From Dendrolimus kikuchii (taxonomy: Eukaryota > Arthropoda > Insecta > Lepidoptera > Lasiocampidae): a stretch of DNA of 64,000 nt. Below the pieces are notes generated by a model. That model searched no databases, was not told the origin of the DNA, and worked only from the letters and a program-made list of their open reading frames with translations. Positions 22,205-32,826 of this stretch are shown here, piece by piece. The position numbers and the translations under genes are program-made. The DNA is taken from assembly GCA_019925095.2 (NCBI GenBank), contig CM034392.1:19076387-19140386 (forward strand), given 5' to 3'. How positions within the stretch are numbered: position 1 is the first letter of the stretch; every line of letters starts with the position of its first letter.

Positions 22205-23160
22205 CACAGTTTTAGGGGAAGGTGTCCTGAACAACATACTGAAAGTACTGTTGGGTGGGGGTTAAGCAACGGGAGGAAGGGTACGGCCACGAATGCAGTG
22301 CTGCTTCGGCAAGCGCAGTAAGAGTTGGCCGTCAGGGCAATAAGGGAATACCGTACGGTGTCCTTCAAAACGGCCTCGCTATTCGCCGGATCCCCACTAT
22401 AGAACCTCAAGGCCAGGGTCCTCGCGTCGCTGTATCACCACCGCAACGAGGCCCTGGCAGGGGCATGAGACCGGCGCCTCAGGAAATCAAAATTTTCCGG
22501 TAGAAGCTCCGCGACGTCGTGGTATGGAAAGACCGCCTACGACACCCCAACGTGGCTCTCGCCACCATCGAGATAGAAAGGCCCGTCCTACGAGAATGGA
22601 CAAAGATAAAGCACGACATCCTAACGTTTCGGCTAAGGCAGGTCTTCTCGGGGCATGGTTGCTTCGGGAGGTACCTGTGTCGATTAGGCCGTGAGCCTAC
22701 TTTAGGGTACTACCATTGCTAGACAGGCAACGTGGACACAGCGTTGCACACCGTCCAAGTGTGCTCCGCTTGTGCAGAGCAACGTCGTGAACTCGTTGCC
22801 TACATTGGATTGGACCTTTCGCTTTCGGCGGTGGTTCGTTCCATGGCCGGGAGTGATACCCGATGGCACGCTATTTCCTCCTTTTACGAGCGTGTCATGC
22901 CTGCCAAGGAGCAGGCGGAGCGGCAGCGTGAATGTACCAGCTTGGCCCGCTTCCTCCAAGGGAGGACGTGTCGGTGCCGGAGGGCGCCATTAGACTTCCA
23001 GCCGCACGGCCGGCCGGTCTTCACCCACCGTTAAGGCTGCTGAGATGTGGGCACACCAGTATTTCGCGCGCGCTCACCTCTCCTCCTGTGGGGCGCATTA
23101 CAAACAACCCCACGTTAAAGAAAGAATGAAGTCACCGGGGGTTTTGCCTACCCCCGGTAG
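22205..23160 (+). mobile_element. R1-clade LINE 3' end, decayed
   Basis: Frames encode the ORF2 C-terminus: LTFRLRQVFSGHGCFGRYL-C, then a damaged CCHC finger (YYHC ... DTALHTVQVCSAC-AEQR) and DLSLSAVVRSM ... FYERVMPAKEQAER. Typical of R1/TRAS-like elements. Frameshifts separate the pieces. The 5' word at 22208 ('gtcctgaacaacatact') also occurs at 20860. Confidence 0.75.
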
Positions 23161-24426
23161 TGGAAGAGGCCTTATGAGCCGCCACCTGCCAGAGCGTGCG
23201 AAGTAGCTAAGCCAAATAGTTGTGGCCCTGGCACAAGGACGAAAGACAGAGCACCGAAGGATTTTAGTGAGTATCCAAGACTGCGGCGATGTGGCAATAC
23301 CACTTCTTGCTTGCGGTGCTAATTATCAGTAGCATTCTATTAACATTGTTGAATTTACATTCGTTTGAGAATTATGGTGTGTCTGTTGTTTTTGGATAGA
23401 ATCGAATGAAAAATGGTTATGCTGGCTTTTTAAGGTAATTGATTTCTAAAATTCGCACTGTGTATTCATGACGACTTTTCTTTCTATATTGTGATAATAA
23501 GAAAAAGTAGGAAAGCCAACCCAGGGTACCGGAGCCAGCGAACGAATTAGGATTTAACGATTGGTTGATGATGATTGTGACAATTGTCAAGTCATACTAT
23601 ACACTATCTTTGGCTGACCGGCTAGTGAGCGTTATTTCACTAAATGTGTAATATATATACACGTATGTACGGTCTGCCAAATTCCTCATTGCTCAGTTCT
23701 CTAACATTTTGCTTTGAACTGCTCATAAAGTTTCGACGTCCACGCACACGCTCTCAAATTTCCTATACACCAATCAGGACGTTTCTGAAATGTTTATACT
23801 AAAGGAAAAAAAATACTCGTGTTTAGTTGCAATATGCACTTTGCCGATTGACGACGCCCTTTTTCTTTTGTAATCTGCTCTCGTTTTGTTTACGGAGTTC
23901 GATTTTATTGCATCCTAGTAAAACTTAAAATAGGTAACAATAAAACCCCGCCCCTTAAAACGGATGTTTTACTTGTGCGCGTGTTATTGCCGTTAGCCAG
24001 GCGAAACTGGCTTTATGGATGGTTCAACGTCGCTTTGGTCAATTGTACATAAGGAAGAGCATAAAATGGTGACAAAGTTCCTTGCTCTGTATTTCTGTAA
24101 GATTGTGTAAGTATGTGTTATTCCATTGCCATATATAGCACCTAAATGAAAAGGACAAAACATAAATAGGATATAATATGTGGAAACTACGTATTTTCTA
24201 AGAAATAAATTTGGTAATCGTAAACAATAATCTAAAAATAGTTTCTTAGTTATGTACATTAATTATAAACTTCCTGCACCCACAATAATAAATAAAAAAC
24301 AAATAAAATGCCTTAGGTATTATCTACACAACATTGTAAACGTGAAAATAAGTTTTTATTTGTTCCATCGTGACGATCTCGTCTGTTTTTGTATGAATTT
24401 AGTATGCATGTGGGTATATAATTATG

Positions 24427-24860
24427 AGAGACGCCACGAATAGTGATTTAGCCAAATACCGAATATTCGACCACACTTTCGGCCGAAGCGCCGAATATTC
24501 GGCCACCCAATGTTCGGCGTAAGATATGTGCAATTCTCGGGTAACAGTAATGGGGGGCGGAGCAATAATTTATGAAGTATTTTACTTGACGTTCTTTCGC
24601 GAGTAATAACTACACTTAAATAAAACTATATTTTAAGCACGACTGAAATGATTCTGACGTTAATAAAACTGGTTGAAACGTAATATTAAAATAAAAAATT
24701 AATTAAAATCGTATTTATCATTATTGAAACATAGTTAAAACTATCAATTTTTTATCGAAATATTTATAATTTTGAGCAATACGTGCGTTTTCTTTCACGA
24801 TTTGGTATTCGGTATTCGGCAGAATACCGAGTAGCAGCCGAATATTCTTGGCATCTCTAT
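24427..24860. mobile_element. hAT-type MITE, 434 bp
   Basis: Termini AGAGACGCCACGAATA and reversed (AT)AGAGATGCCAAGAATA, flanked by TAATTATG at 24419-24426 and 24861-24868. Subterminal CCGAATATTCGG palindromes resemble, but differ from, the element at 16435. Confidence 0.72.
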
Positions 24861-24974
24861 TAATTATGTAGGTAATTAGGAGGCCGCAGATTACCGAACT
24901 TGTGGGCTATAATTTTTATCCTGGCGTAAAGTTCCCATAATCTATAATACTTATTATGCAATTCTGAACATTCC

Positions 24975-25200
24975 CTGTCTGTACATTGAAGCTATTTAAA
25001 AAAACCACTGGAATATACACTATATAAATGATGGAGAACACAATGCAATTTATTTTTAAAATTCTTGTCTGTTTGTCGGTTTGTCTGTCTGCTCGGGATT
25101 CACGTAAAAAGTATTAGGCCGATTTCGATGCGGTTTTCGCCGATTGACAGCAAATTCTTAGACTTATAATCTGCGCTACTTTGCCTTACAAACAGGCAAA
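24975..25200 (+). repeat. Dispersed repeat
   Basis: Same family as 8395-8860 and 51725-52240 ('acattgaagctatttaaa', 'ggagaacac', 'cagcaaattcttagactta'). Confidence 0.6.
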
Positions 25201-25260
25201 CCGACAAACAGAAATGAAATCTAAAGAAATTGCATCATAATATATATATATATATATATA

Positions 25261-25630
25261 TATATACTATCTCCATCGTTTAAAAAAAAATACGGCATTT
25301 TTTAATTTCATAATATATAGACTTTATTTATCTTTTAGTTATCAAATCTCTACTCAATAACGTACTACTTATTGTAAACTTATGCGACTTGATAACAAAA
25401 TAGGCATGCACATGCAAATGGCACAAAGAACACATTTTTTACATATATATACTATCTCCATCGTTTAAAAAAAAAATACGGCATTTTTTAATTTCATAAT
25501 ATATAGACTTTATTTATCTTTTAGTTATCAAATCTCTACTCAATAACGTACTACTTATTGTAAACTTATGCGACTTGATAACAAAATAGGCATGCACATG
25601 CAAATGGCACAAAGAACACATTTTTTACAA
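25261..25630. repeat. Near-perfect tandem duplication, 2 x 185 bp
   Basis: 25261-25445 and 25446-25630 are identical by eye except for one extra A in a poly-A run. No coding content. Confidence 0.9.
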
Positions 25631-26076
25631 TGCATGACATCTTGGCCTCATTACGACATATTATAAAATAAAATAGTATATTACTTAAAGCAACAAAACA
25701 ATTTAAAAATAAGTCTCACTCTCTAGTCTAAAGGCGTATTGGTGGGATTCACACATCGATCATCTCCATATGCTTGTTTTCTCACGATATTTTGCTTGGA
25801 CTTTAACAGGTGATGATTGTAACAATGTGCACATTAGATCAGAAAAGCGGGAAATTGTTTTGGACTGGAATGAACCCACGACACTGATATAATTCGGTTG
25901 CCTTTGCCATTATTACATGGCACGATTTAATTATATTATTAAAAGAAGTCACTGAGTAAGTAGCCTTTAAAAGTATCACTTTGTGTGAACTATGTTAAAA
26001 ATTTACTTTAATCGTGACAATGATTCAAAATACATTAACAATATAAAAAGTTAAAATAATAATAAAAATAACTTAC

Positions 26077-26150
26077 AATTAAAAGTGTACGCAAAAGCGT
26101 TTATGGGCGCGTGTCTCAGTAGAAGCTTAAAAGTCGAGTGAACCAGCTAC
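26077..26150 (-). other. Putative first exon of copy D
   Basis: Donor ATT|GTAAGTTATT and conserved segment as at 9297. A TATA box lies 15-20 bases farther upstream. Confidence 0.4.
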
Positions 26151-26165
26151 AAACCTGCTCTCTGA

Positions 26166-26172
26166 TTATATA
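26166..26172 (-). promoter_or_regulatory. TATA box of copy D
   Basis: CTGTATATAATCAG on the minus strand, conserved with 9394-9400. Confidence 0.45.
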
Positions 26173-26329
26173 CAGACAAGGAAAAATCACCACTACTCGG
26201 GTATCTCCCATACACACATTCACTTATTAAATTATTATAAAAACTGGATATTTGTATGATAAATTTTCAATAATACAATGTTTTCTTCAATGTATCGTGT
26301 GTATTGGAAGTCGTACCTCGAACTAGATG

Positions 26330-26640
26330 CAACTTTTTTTATTGTATGAGTTTAAACAGCCCACCTGATGTAAAGCGGGTACCATCGCCTATGGACATTT
26401 GTAACACCAAAGGTGCTAGCAATGTGCTGCCGCTCTCTAAAGGGAGACATGAAATCTGGCTACTAGTGCCGGAACTCAGGGTTGTTATGGCCGCATACCT
26501 ACTTTAGACCAGGGATAGTGGCCATCCAATCGGGCAAATGCCCTACCACCTGGTTGTGGGTTGTTTTGACGCCTCTTACGACAGGCCGCCCGGCCGCACT
26601 AAATTGTTTTTTTTTCGTTCCTGTACGGATAACCAACCGA
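26330..26640 (+). repeat. SINE-like dispersed repeat
   Basis: 'cccacctgatgtaaagcgggt ... catcgcctatggacatttg ... aggccgcccggccgc', ending in a T-rich tail. Same family as 17505 in opposite orientation. Confidence 0.68.
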
Positions 26641-26898
26641 TTCGCAAGTTATACTTCTAAAAATTGTTTACTTGGAAAATTCTTGTCAATTAAAAGAAAT
26701 ATAAGTATGATCATGCATTTCGTGATTACATTCAGTCGAGGAATGAGTAGGAACTACTGAAGACAAGACACAAATTACCGGTACAGTAGAGGCGCAGAGG
26801 CGCATCGGCGCCGTCTACACACGCGATTGAGTGCAGCGGTTATTCCTGGTACACAAAAACATTCAGTAACTTAAATAACCGTTAATAATATACAAAAA

Positions 26899-27084
26899 TT
26901 GATAAATTGATCGTGTACTAGCAGAAGGTGATGTCAGGAGCCTTAAGAACAGACGAGCTTGCATGACAAGAGTTATGAATGTCAAAGAGGCAAGTGAGGT
27001 GTGTAAGAATAAGCCTAAATGGCACTCTGTTGTTCGTGCCTACCCCGCAAGGGAACTGGCGTGAAGTTATGTATGTATGTATGT
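26899..27084 (+). mobile_element. RTE-clade LINE 3' end with 12-bp target duplication
   Basis: AATATACAAAAA at 26887-26898 and 27085-27096. C-terminal coding sequence plus (TATG)n tail. Confidence 0.88.
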
Positions 27085-27949
27085 AATATACAAAAAAAAA
27101 CAGCTATAAGGTGATTTACGATTTAATGGCAGCCATCGTAATCCTCGGTAGATATACTGTTCGCCATGTAAACATTGATTTTTACCAAAACCAAAAATGT
27201 CCATACATTTTTGGTACACATACTACCACATTATATTATGGTATACACTACTTTTACTTTTATGTTTTGAGGTATCATTATTTGTATTACTTTCCCTATA
27301 AATATATCTGTATTGAGTTTCATATTACCTTCTTGCCTTTTATGTATTACCACCTATGGTCTTAAAATTCTATAACAATAGTTACTTAATAACCTTTAAA
27401 TATTCCACTACAATGTTCAGGCCTCCCCATTTTATTCAAAGCAGATTAAAAGGTTTCACACATTGGTAATGTATATATACTTCGATATTTCCCCCCGAAA
27501 TATTCTTTTGCGTTGGCACATAATGATAGTGACTATAATATATGGAGGGTAATTCAAAATATTCATTGATATAAAGAACGGATGAAATTAAGCACGTTAT
27601 CAATTTCGCCCCCGTGCGCGAACTCCTTCGTTAAGCGAAGGTGCGCCGAAAACCCCGGAACATAAAGTCAAGTCCAATAAAAAAAACCTTATCCATACAC
27701 TGCCACGTGCAAAAGTAAATAACGGTGTCCTGATACGGCGAACTAAGCATAAAACGGTACATTCTAATTGTAAATTGTAAACAGCGTATCCAACAGTGAC
27801 AATATGTGCACAACTGGCCCGAAAACTACCTAAAAGTTGCATGAACCTAACTAACTCACGTTAGTGAAATGAATCTAATGAAAAATCTTTGTTGCTTTAT
27901 TTATGTTTTACAAGAATAATAGTTACTTGTGTCCTTATATAGTATACAT

Positions 27950-28328
27950 ACATACATACATACATACATAACTTCACGCCAGTTCCCTTGCGGGGTAGGC
28001 ACGAACAACAGAGTGCCATTTAGGCTTATTCTTACACACCTCACTTGCCTCTTTGACATTCATAACTCTTGTCATGCACACTCGTCTGTTCTTAAGGCTC
28101 CTGACATCACCTTCTGCTAGTACACGATCAATTTGATCATGGAAGGTGTGTCGTGGCCTTCCACGACTTCTGCATCCATCCACTTTTGCATTGTATATCT
28201 GTTTAGTCATTCTTTCATCATGCATTCTTTCCACATGCCCGAACCACCGGAGCATTCCTTTCCTTACCTTCACCCCGACACTCTCTTTCAGACCAACTCT
28301 CTTTCTTACTTCGGTATTACGAACGCGG
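27950..28328 (-). mobile_element. RTE-clade LINE 3' end
   Basis: Longer copy whose minus frame includes [14 protein letters not shown] upstream of the usual C-terminus. A TATACATA duplication (27942-27949, 28329-28336) is plausible but overlaps the (CATA)n tail. Confidence 0.82.
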
Positions 28329-28637
28329 TATACATATATATTTATCTACTCCATTGTTATTTCAATGTAGTTTAAATTAACTATAGTTACGAAAAAGACA
28401 GTGATTATGAAAAATAGTGCTCAGTGTACAATAACGTCTCTTTAGTATGTTATTCAATGTTACCATATTCATAATTATTATCATAAACCCAGACGAAATA
28501 ATTACGACGAAAGAAACCATTTAAAATCCAATTTAAAATTCAAATGCAACAAACATAAAACAAATAAAGTTAATAACAGGTACAAATTTTATTTCGAAGT
28601 TACAAATAAAACTAACGAAACAATACATATAGAATCG

Positions 28638-28643
28638 TTTATT
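28638..28643 (-). promoter_or_regulatory. Polyadenylation signal AATAAA
   Basis: Thirty bases past the stop of the peptide gene, and conserved at the matching place in the pseudogene copy (18010-18015). Confidence 0.6.
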
Positions 28644-28672
28644 TCACATTAACAGTTTTGTAGAGTTGCTAA

Positions 28673-30992
28673 TTAATTGTACCAGACTTCCCGGCAAACT
28701 CCATCTATACCCATTTGTTGACCTTGTGGGCAATTAGAAGGTGCAATGATTACATTGAAACGCTGCATCTTAGTATAATTGCTAAGAGTACCTTCATTGT
28801 CGGCAACTACAACTCTAGGTGATTGAACGAGCGAACATAGCGAAAATTTCTGCAAAAATATGAAAAGAATGTTAAGCCCATAATACTACTTATTTTGAAG
28901 TATTTATTAGCTCTAAATATAAATGGCAATATGTTTAACCTAAATGTAGGGGTCATCTTTATCAAAGAAACGAATAATACAAGCATCGATAACGGTAGGA
29001 TTGTAGGTACGTATGTCATTCGTGATTTTTAATATAAATTGTTATTAAGACATGCTATACCCACCTTTTCTAGTTTTATATATTGTCCGTATAGGTTCGC
29101 GTTTGACCGCTGTCTCACCTGACATTGAGCGATGACGCGGTCTAGGATGGAGCACAGATACCTAGAAGATACCTATTCACTCGTGCCTTGAAGACCTCTA
29201 GATTTTATTTGTTAGGAAAGCAAAAATGCGCACCAGAAAAAATGAAGCGATGCGCTTGGTCCCCTGGCGGTGTTTCCACCATGAAACGGTGGCGTAAACC
29301 GGTGCATCTGGTTGGCCGATAGTAAAAGGGGGATGGAGGATCCAGCTCATGCAGTTCTGAGGAACACTCCCCGAAGTGTATCCGATAGAAGACCGATAGT
29401 CTAGCGACCTTGCATCTGGGCTCAAGACTTTGAAGTCGAGCATTATAAAAACGGTCATTGCAGACCTACTATGTTTTAAAGAGTTTAAACTAATAAGACA
29501 TGTACCGTTCAAAAAGTTAAATATAAGAACCCTTTACGCGGACAGAACGGAAAGGATTGGACAATTTGCACAAACAAAGAAAACGCCAGAAAGCAAAAAA
29601 CATAAAAGAAGAATATAAACCTATTATTTTCTACACAACTCTACGGACTCTAGGTCCATACCTTTTTTTACAGGAATTGAATTTGGAAAGATATTGATGT
29701 TTATACGCTTATGTTTCATATTTTATTTGGTGCGTGTGACATTTTATTGGTTTTGTGTTGTGTTGACATTTGTCAACTCAACATAAACCTATTAGAAATG
29801 TTGGTCTCGCAATACAAAACGTAATTCTGAAAATAACTTATATCTTCCAAATCGGTCACTTGCCTTGCCAACGGTTGAATTTTAACATTAATTGTCCATA
29901 CAAGTAATGTTAAAAAATATGTTAAGTTTTAACAGATAATAATGCAAGTGAACAAGTAAGATATAGGAACCGGCCACAAGTAAATGTTCATGTCCAAACA
30001 ATAAAATAAGAGGTGGTACCCTCCGGTGCCGGTTTCGCAAGTTAGCGAAGGGAAGCAAATGTCAACTAGGCTTATTTTAAATGTTACATCGCTTTTTTAT
30101 TCATAGCATTTTTGCCTTTTCACATTTATGACACATCGCTTTTATGTCATTCTTTGGAATATTTTTAAGTTTGACATGTTTCATATTGCGACACAAGCAT
30201 CAACTGCCAAAAATTATAACGGGAGTTTGGGAATTTATAAGAAGAAATATAAAAATAATAATATCAACAATATGGTATTTATTTTTGAATTACACATTCT
30301 ATGAGTTTGAAATGCAAAAGAGCCTAAGTTTCGATCAAGTAAGTTTAGTTTGTCAAATTATTATTATGAATCTTTTCATTACAAAATAATTTAATGTTAA
30401 AAATGTTTTCTCATATTAAGGCCTTATTTTTATCACTGAACTACCTTATTCAACTATTTAGTCATTGCAAGTTATGTATAAAAAAATTACACGGATCTAT
30501 AAAATATGATGGTTTAGTTACAAATGTCCTTATTCTTAACAGCTTTAGGAGTAAACCTATAAAATTTATTTATTTAATTATTTAGTAACGGGAAAGCAGA
30601 TAGGATAATGTTTGTTCTGTAAAACGGAGTAGCTTCCGTGGGATACCGATTTAAAAAAAATCATGACCGTAATAGGATAGCGAGTAGGAAGCTCTTACAG
30701 CTCCTACTTACATAAATGTGAAATTGAATTGTTCACATGTTTGTTTATCTTCATATCCTTGGATATGAATTTCTGAAGATTTGATATGTAAATGCTTTTT
30801 TATCCCAGAAAATGTGAAGTTTCCCACAAGATTCCTACAGGATCATATTTGACGCTAACGAAATCTTATAAAAAAACTTTGTTAATAATTGATATTAATA
30901 TTAATTAATTAAAAATTTCAATAACCAAAAAATTAACTTACGATAAGAACGGCAAATAAAAAAACAACGAAGAATGACTTAGATGCTTCCAT
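28673..30992 (-). CDS. Small secreted CREVW-family peptide gene, two coding exons, 75 aa
   Basis: Exon 1, 30992-30942, encodes M-E-A-S-K then a hydrophobic run (SFFVVFLFAVLI), a typical signal peptide, and ends at ATC|GTAAGTTA in phase 0. Exon 2, 28849-28673, follows TATTTTTGCAG, in frame. It encodes 58 residues: VVVADNEG, NYTKM, IIAPSNCPQGQQMGIDG then V-C-R-E-V-W-Y-N and stop. The mature peptide is probably about 55 residues with two cysteines in the C-terminal block and one near the signal cleavage region. Supporting signs are a TATA box at 31076-31082 and AATAAA 30 bases after the stop (28643-28638). It is secreted, of unknown function. I recall similar short peptides in insects but cannot name the family. 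The 2.1-kb intron holds LINE debris and a foldback element. Confidence 0.75.
29075..29420 (-). mobile_element. LINE C-terminal debris
   Basis: The plus strand 'aggttcgcgtttgaccgc ... gatgacgcggtc ... gatggagcac' parallels 14460-14520 (LINE 3' end). The adjoining minus frame has WWKHRQGTKRIASFF and RIFAFLTNK, from a related element. Confidence 0.55.
29634..29780 (+). repeat. Dispersed repeat
   Basis: 'caactctacggactctaggtcc' to 'tgttgacatttgtc' parallels 38385-38530 in the same orientation. Confidence 0.55.
29835..29976. repeat. Foldback element
   Basis: Both ends carry an imperfect inverted 'ATATCTTAC/CC..TCACTTGC' arm of about 55 bp. Related to the better-preserved foldback at 62261-62400. 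Confidence 0.5.
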
Positions 30993-31075
30993 ATCTCGTC
31001 TATGATATAATTATTATATCCTTCACAATAGGTAAATGGTGCTGAAGTGGTGTCAAATGCGAGGAATACAACAAA

Positions 31076-31082
31076 TTTATAC
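31076..31082 (-). promoter_or_regulatory. TATA box of the secreted peptide gene
   Basis: GTATAAA on the minus strand, about 85 bases before the ATG at 30992, leaving room for a 5' UTR of roughly 55 bases. Confidence 0.5.
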
Positions 31083-31251
31083 GGAAACAGTTCGCCCGAG
31101 TAAGTAATTGTTTAATAGTTTCGTTGAAACCGGGAGATAAGTTCAGGAAATTTACATTAAAAATATGCATTAGTAATTACTAAATAATTATTCGTAATGG
31201 ATATTCCATCATCAGAGCTTATTTGATTATAAATAAAGGAAGAATATTGTT

Positions 31252-31627
31252 CAGGAGCCCATTCTGCTATTTAAATATCTTGGCGTTGCGACGATATTTA
31301 AAGTACAATTACATTGCAACAGTGTAAAAAAATCGTATTTTAAGAGAATACGAATCGGTAATATCTTCCGCGGCGGAATAATAGCAGAAAAAAAAAATTA
31401 CCATTAGCAAAAATGGCGTTAGATTAACCTAAATGAATATAGAAAAGCTACCAAAATTTCAAACATTTATTTCGCGAGTTTTCGCTTATAAATATGTATA
31501 AAGTTAGAGTGGCGTGCCACCGGTACGTCATAGGAATTAACAAAATACCAAAATCGGACAAACCTATGATAATGACGACAGTATCCGACGATTTTCACGA
31601 TATAGTAATGGCAGAATTGGGCCCCTG
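31252..31627. mobile_element. MITE with CAGG[AG]GCCCA inverted ends
   Basis: The left end CAGGAGCCCATTCTGCTATT and the right end reversed CAGGGGCCCAATTCTGCCATT match with small differences. No clear target duplication is visible, so the superfamily is open. Confidence 0.55.
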
Positions 31628-32129
31628 GTCACAAGCGTGACCAAAAGTCATTGTTATATGTATAAGCATTGTTTAGATTATGCTGAGGCTTCATTTGCAT
31701 TAGTGTTAAAGATTTAGGCTGTGGCTGATTGCTTCTTATTTAAAGCATTAAAAAATAAAGCGTTTAGCATAACCACAGTAATCACAGTATATACTCCTCG
31801 TACATACGTTTCTGTCAATATTTAAAGTCGTTAAGTATGTCGCATCACAGCGCCTTAAACCCGTCGCCATATCTGCGTAAAACGGCCTAAATCTTCAACA
31901 CGAACGCAGATGAATCTCCAGAATTGTTTTTTCGTTAATTTTGCACAGTATATATAGATAATGTATTGAATTTTATTAAATTTGGTATGTAGTCGTAAAT
32001 AAACAAGAGGTTGCATAATCGGTGTTGCACATAGGCATTCAAAATGGCGGTAGATATTTCTATAGGTAATACACAACCGTCTCTCATTCTTTGAATAAGA
32101 AAGAAAATAGAAACTAGATATGCGCATAA

Positions 32130-32344
32130 ATTAAAACTAAATAATTAAAATTAACAAGTTGGCGGTAGGCTAAATAAAACTTTAGCAATACTCGTTGAAA
32201 CTTGACATCTCCGTCTTCCGTAATCACGGCCACTGAAAAGTGGCCGAAACGTCGGAAAAACCAAAATCAAATAAATTACCGCGCTTAAAACCGTTAAAAC
32301 GTAGTTTTATTATGTATACAAGTCGCGAAAACTTAAGAAAATAT
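32130..32344 (+). mobile_element. Solo Penelope terminal-repeat insertion with 11-bp target duplication
   Basis: TATGCGCATAA at 32119-32129 and 32345-32355 bounds a 215-bp piece matching 12660-12880 almost exactly. It carries no coding sequence. Its hammerhead-like motif (32216-32257) has GUAAUCA in the core, so the essential G5 is changed. Confidence 0.85.
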
Positions 32345-32701
32345 TATGCGCATAACTTTTACTGATCTCTATTTAAGTGACACAAGCAAGAGTTGCATGT
32401 CACAGAAATTAGTATGCTGCAGTGTATATGCATAAGTATGGAATCACCGGATAGAACCTAAAGAATACCCATAACCACGATAGCCTTTATGCCATGACAT
32501 AGCAGACCTGCAAGGGAGCCGCATATGCTTGTACGACCAATATTGGCGTCCACTGGCTAACAAATCTAATACTGTGTAAATCTCTTTGTCTTATAGTAAA
32601 TTCTTGATCTTAAAACAGAGGTACAATATTTTTTTTATAATAATCGTAAATTTTTCGCTAATATAAATGTGTTTATATTGTATGTATATGTATATTTTCA
32701 G

Positions 32702-32826
32702 AACTCCTAAGAGAAGACTCACTTCCAGTGGCAATAAAAGCATTTTTGAACATTACAGTATAACAATTAAGCCTAAATTATTTCGGAGCAGTTCTTTGTC
32801 TCATTTAAATAATAACAGTGATTTCA
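32702..32826 (+). CDS. Kelch gene exon 1 of 26 (first seen)
   Basis: Acceptor TATTTTCAG, donor TTTCA|GTGAGT. Only one frame is open. It needs two bases from an upstream exon and leaves phase 1. Encodes a Ser/Lys-rich segment ([13 protein letters not shown]). Confidence 0.72.

Noticed and set aside
30144..30389. 81-codon hydrophobic ORF, with CAA|GTAAGT donor-like site near 30339
   Set aside because: The donor phase (0) does not fit the first seen Kelch exon, and the peptide looks random.
31059..31103. Possible Kelch start exon (ATGCGAGG ... CCCGA|GTAAGT)
   Set aside because: It leaves phase 1, but exon 32702 needs phase 2. It also overlaps the peptide gene promoter.
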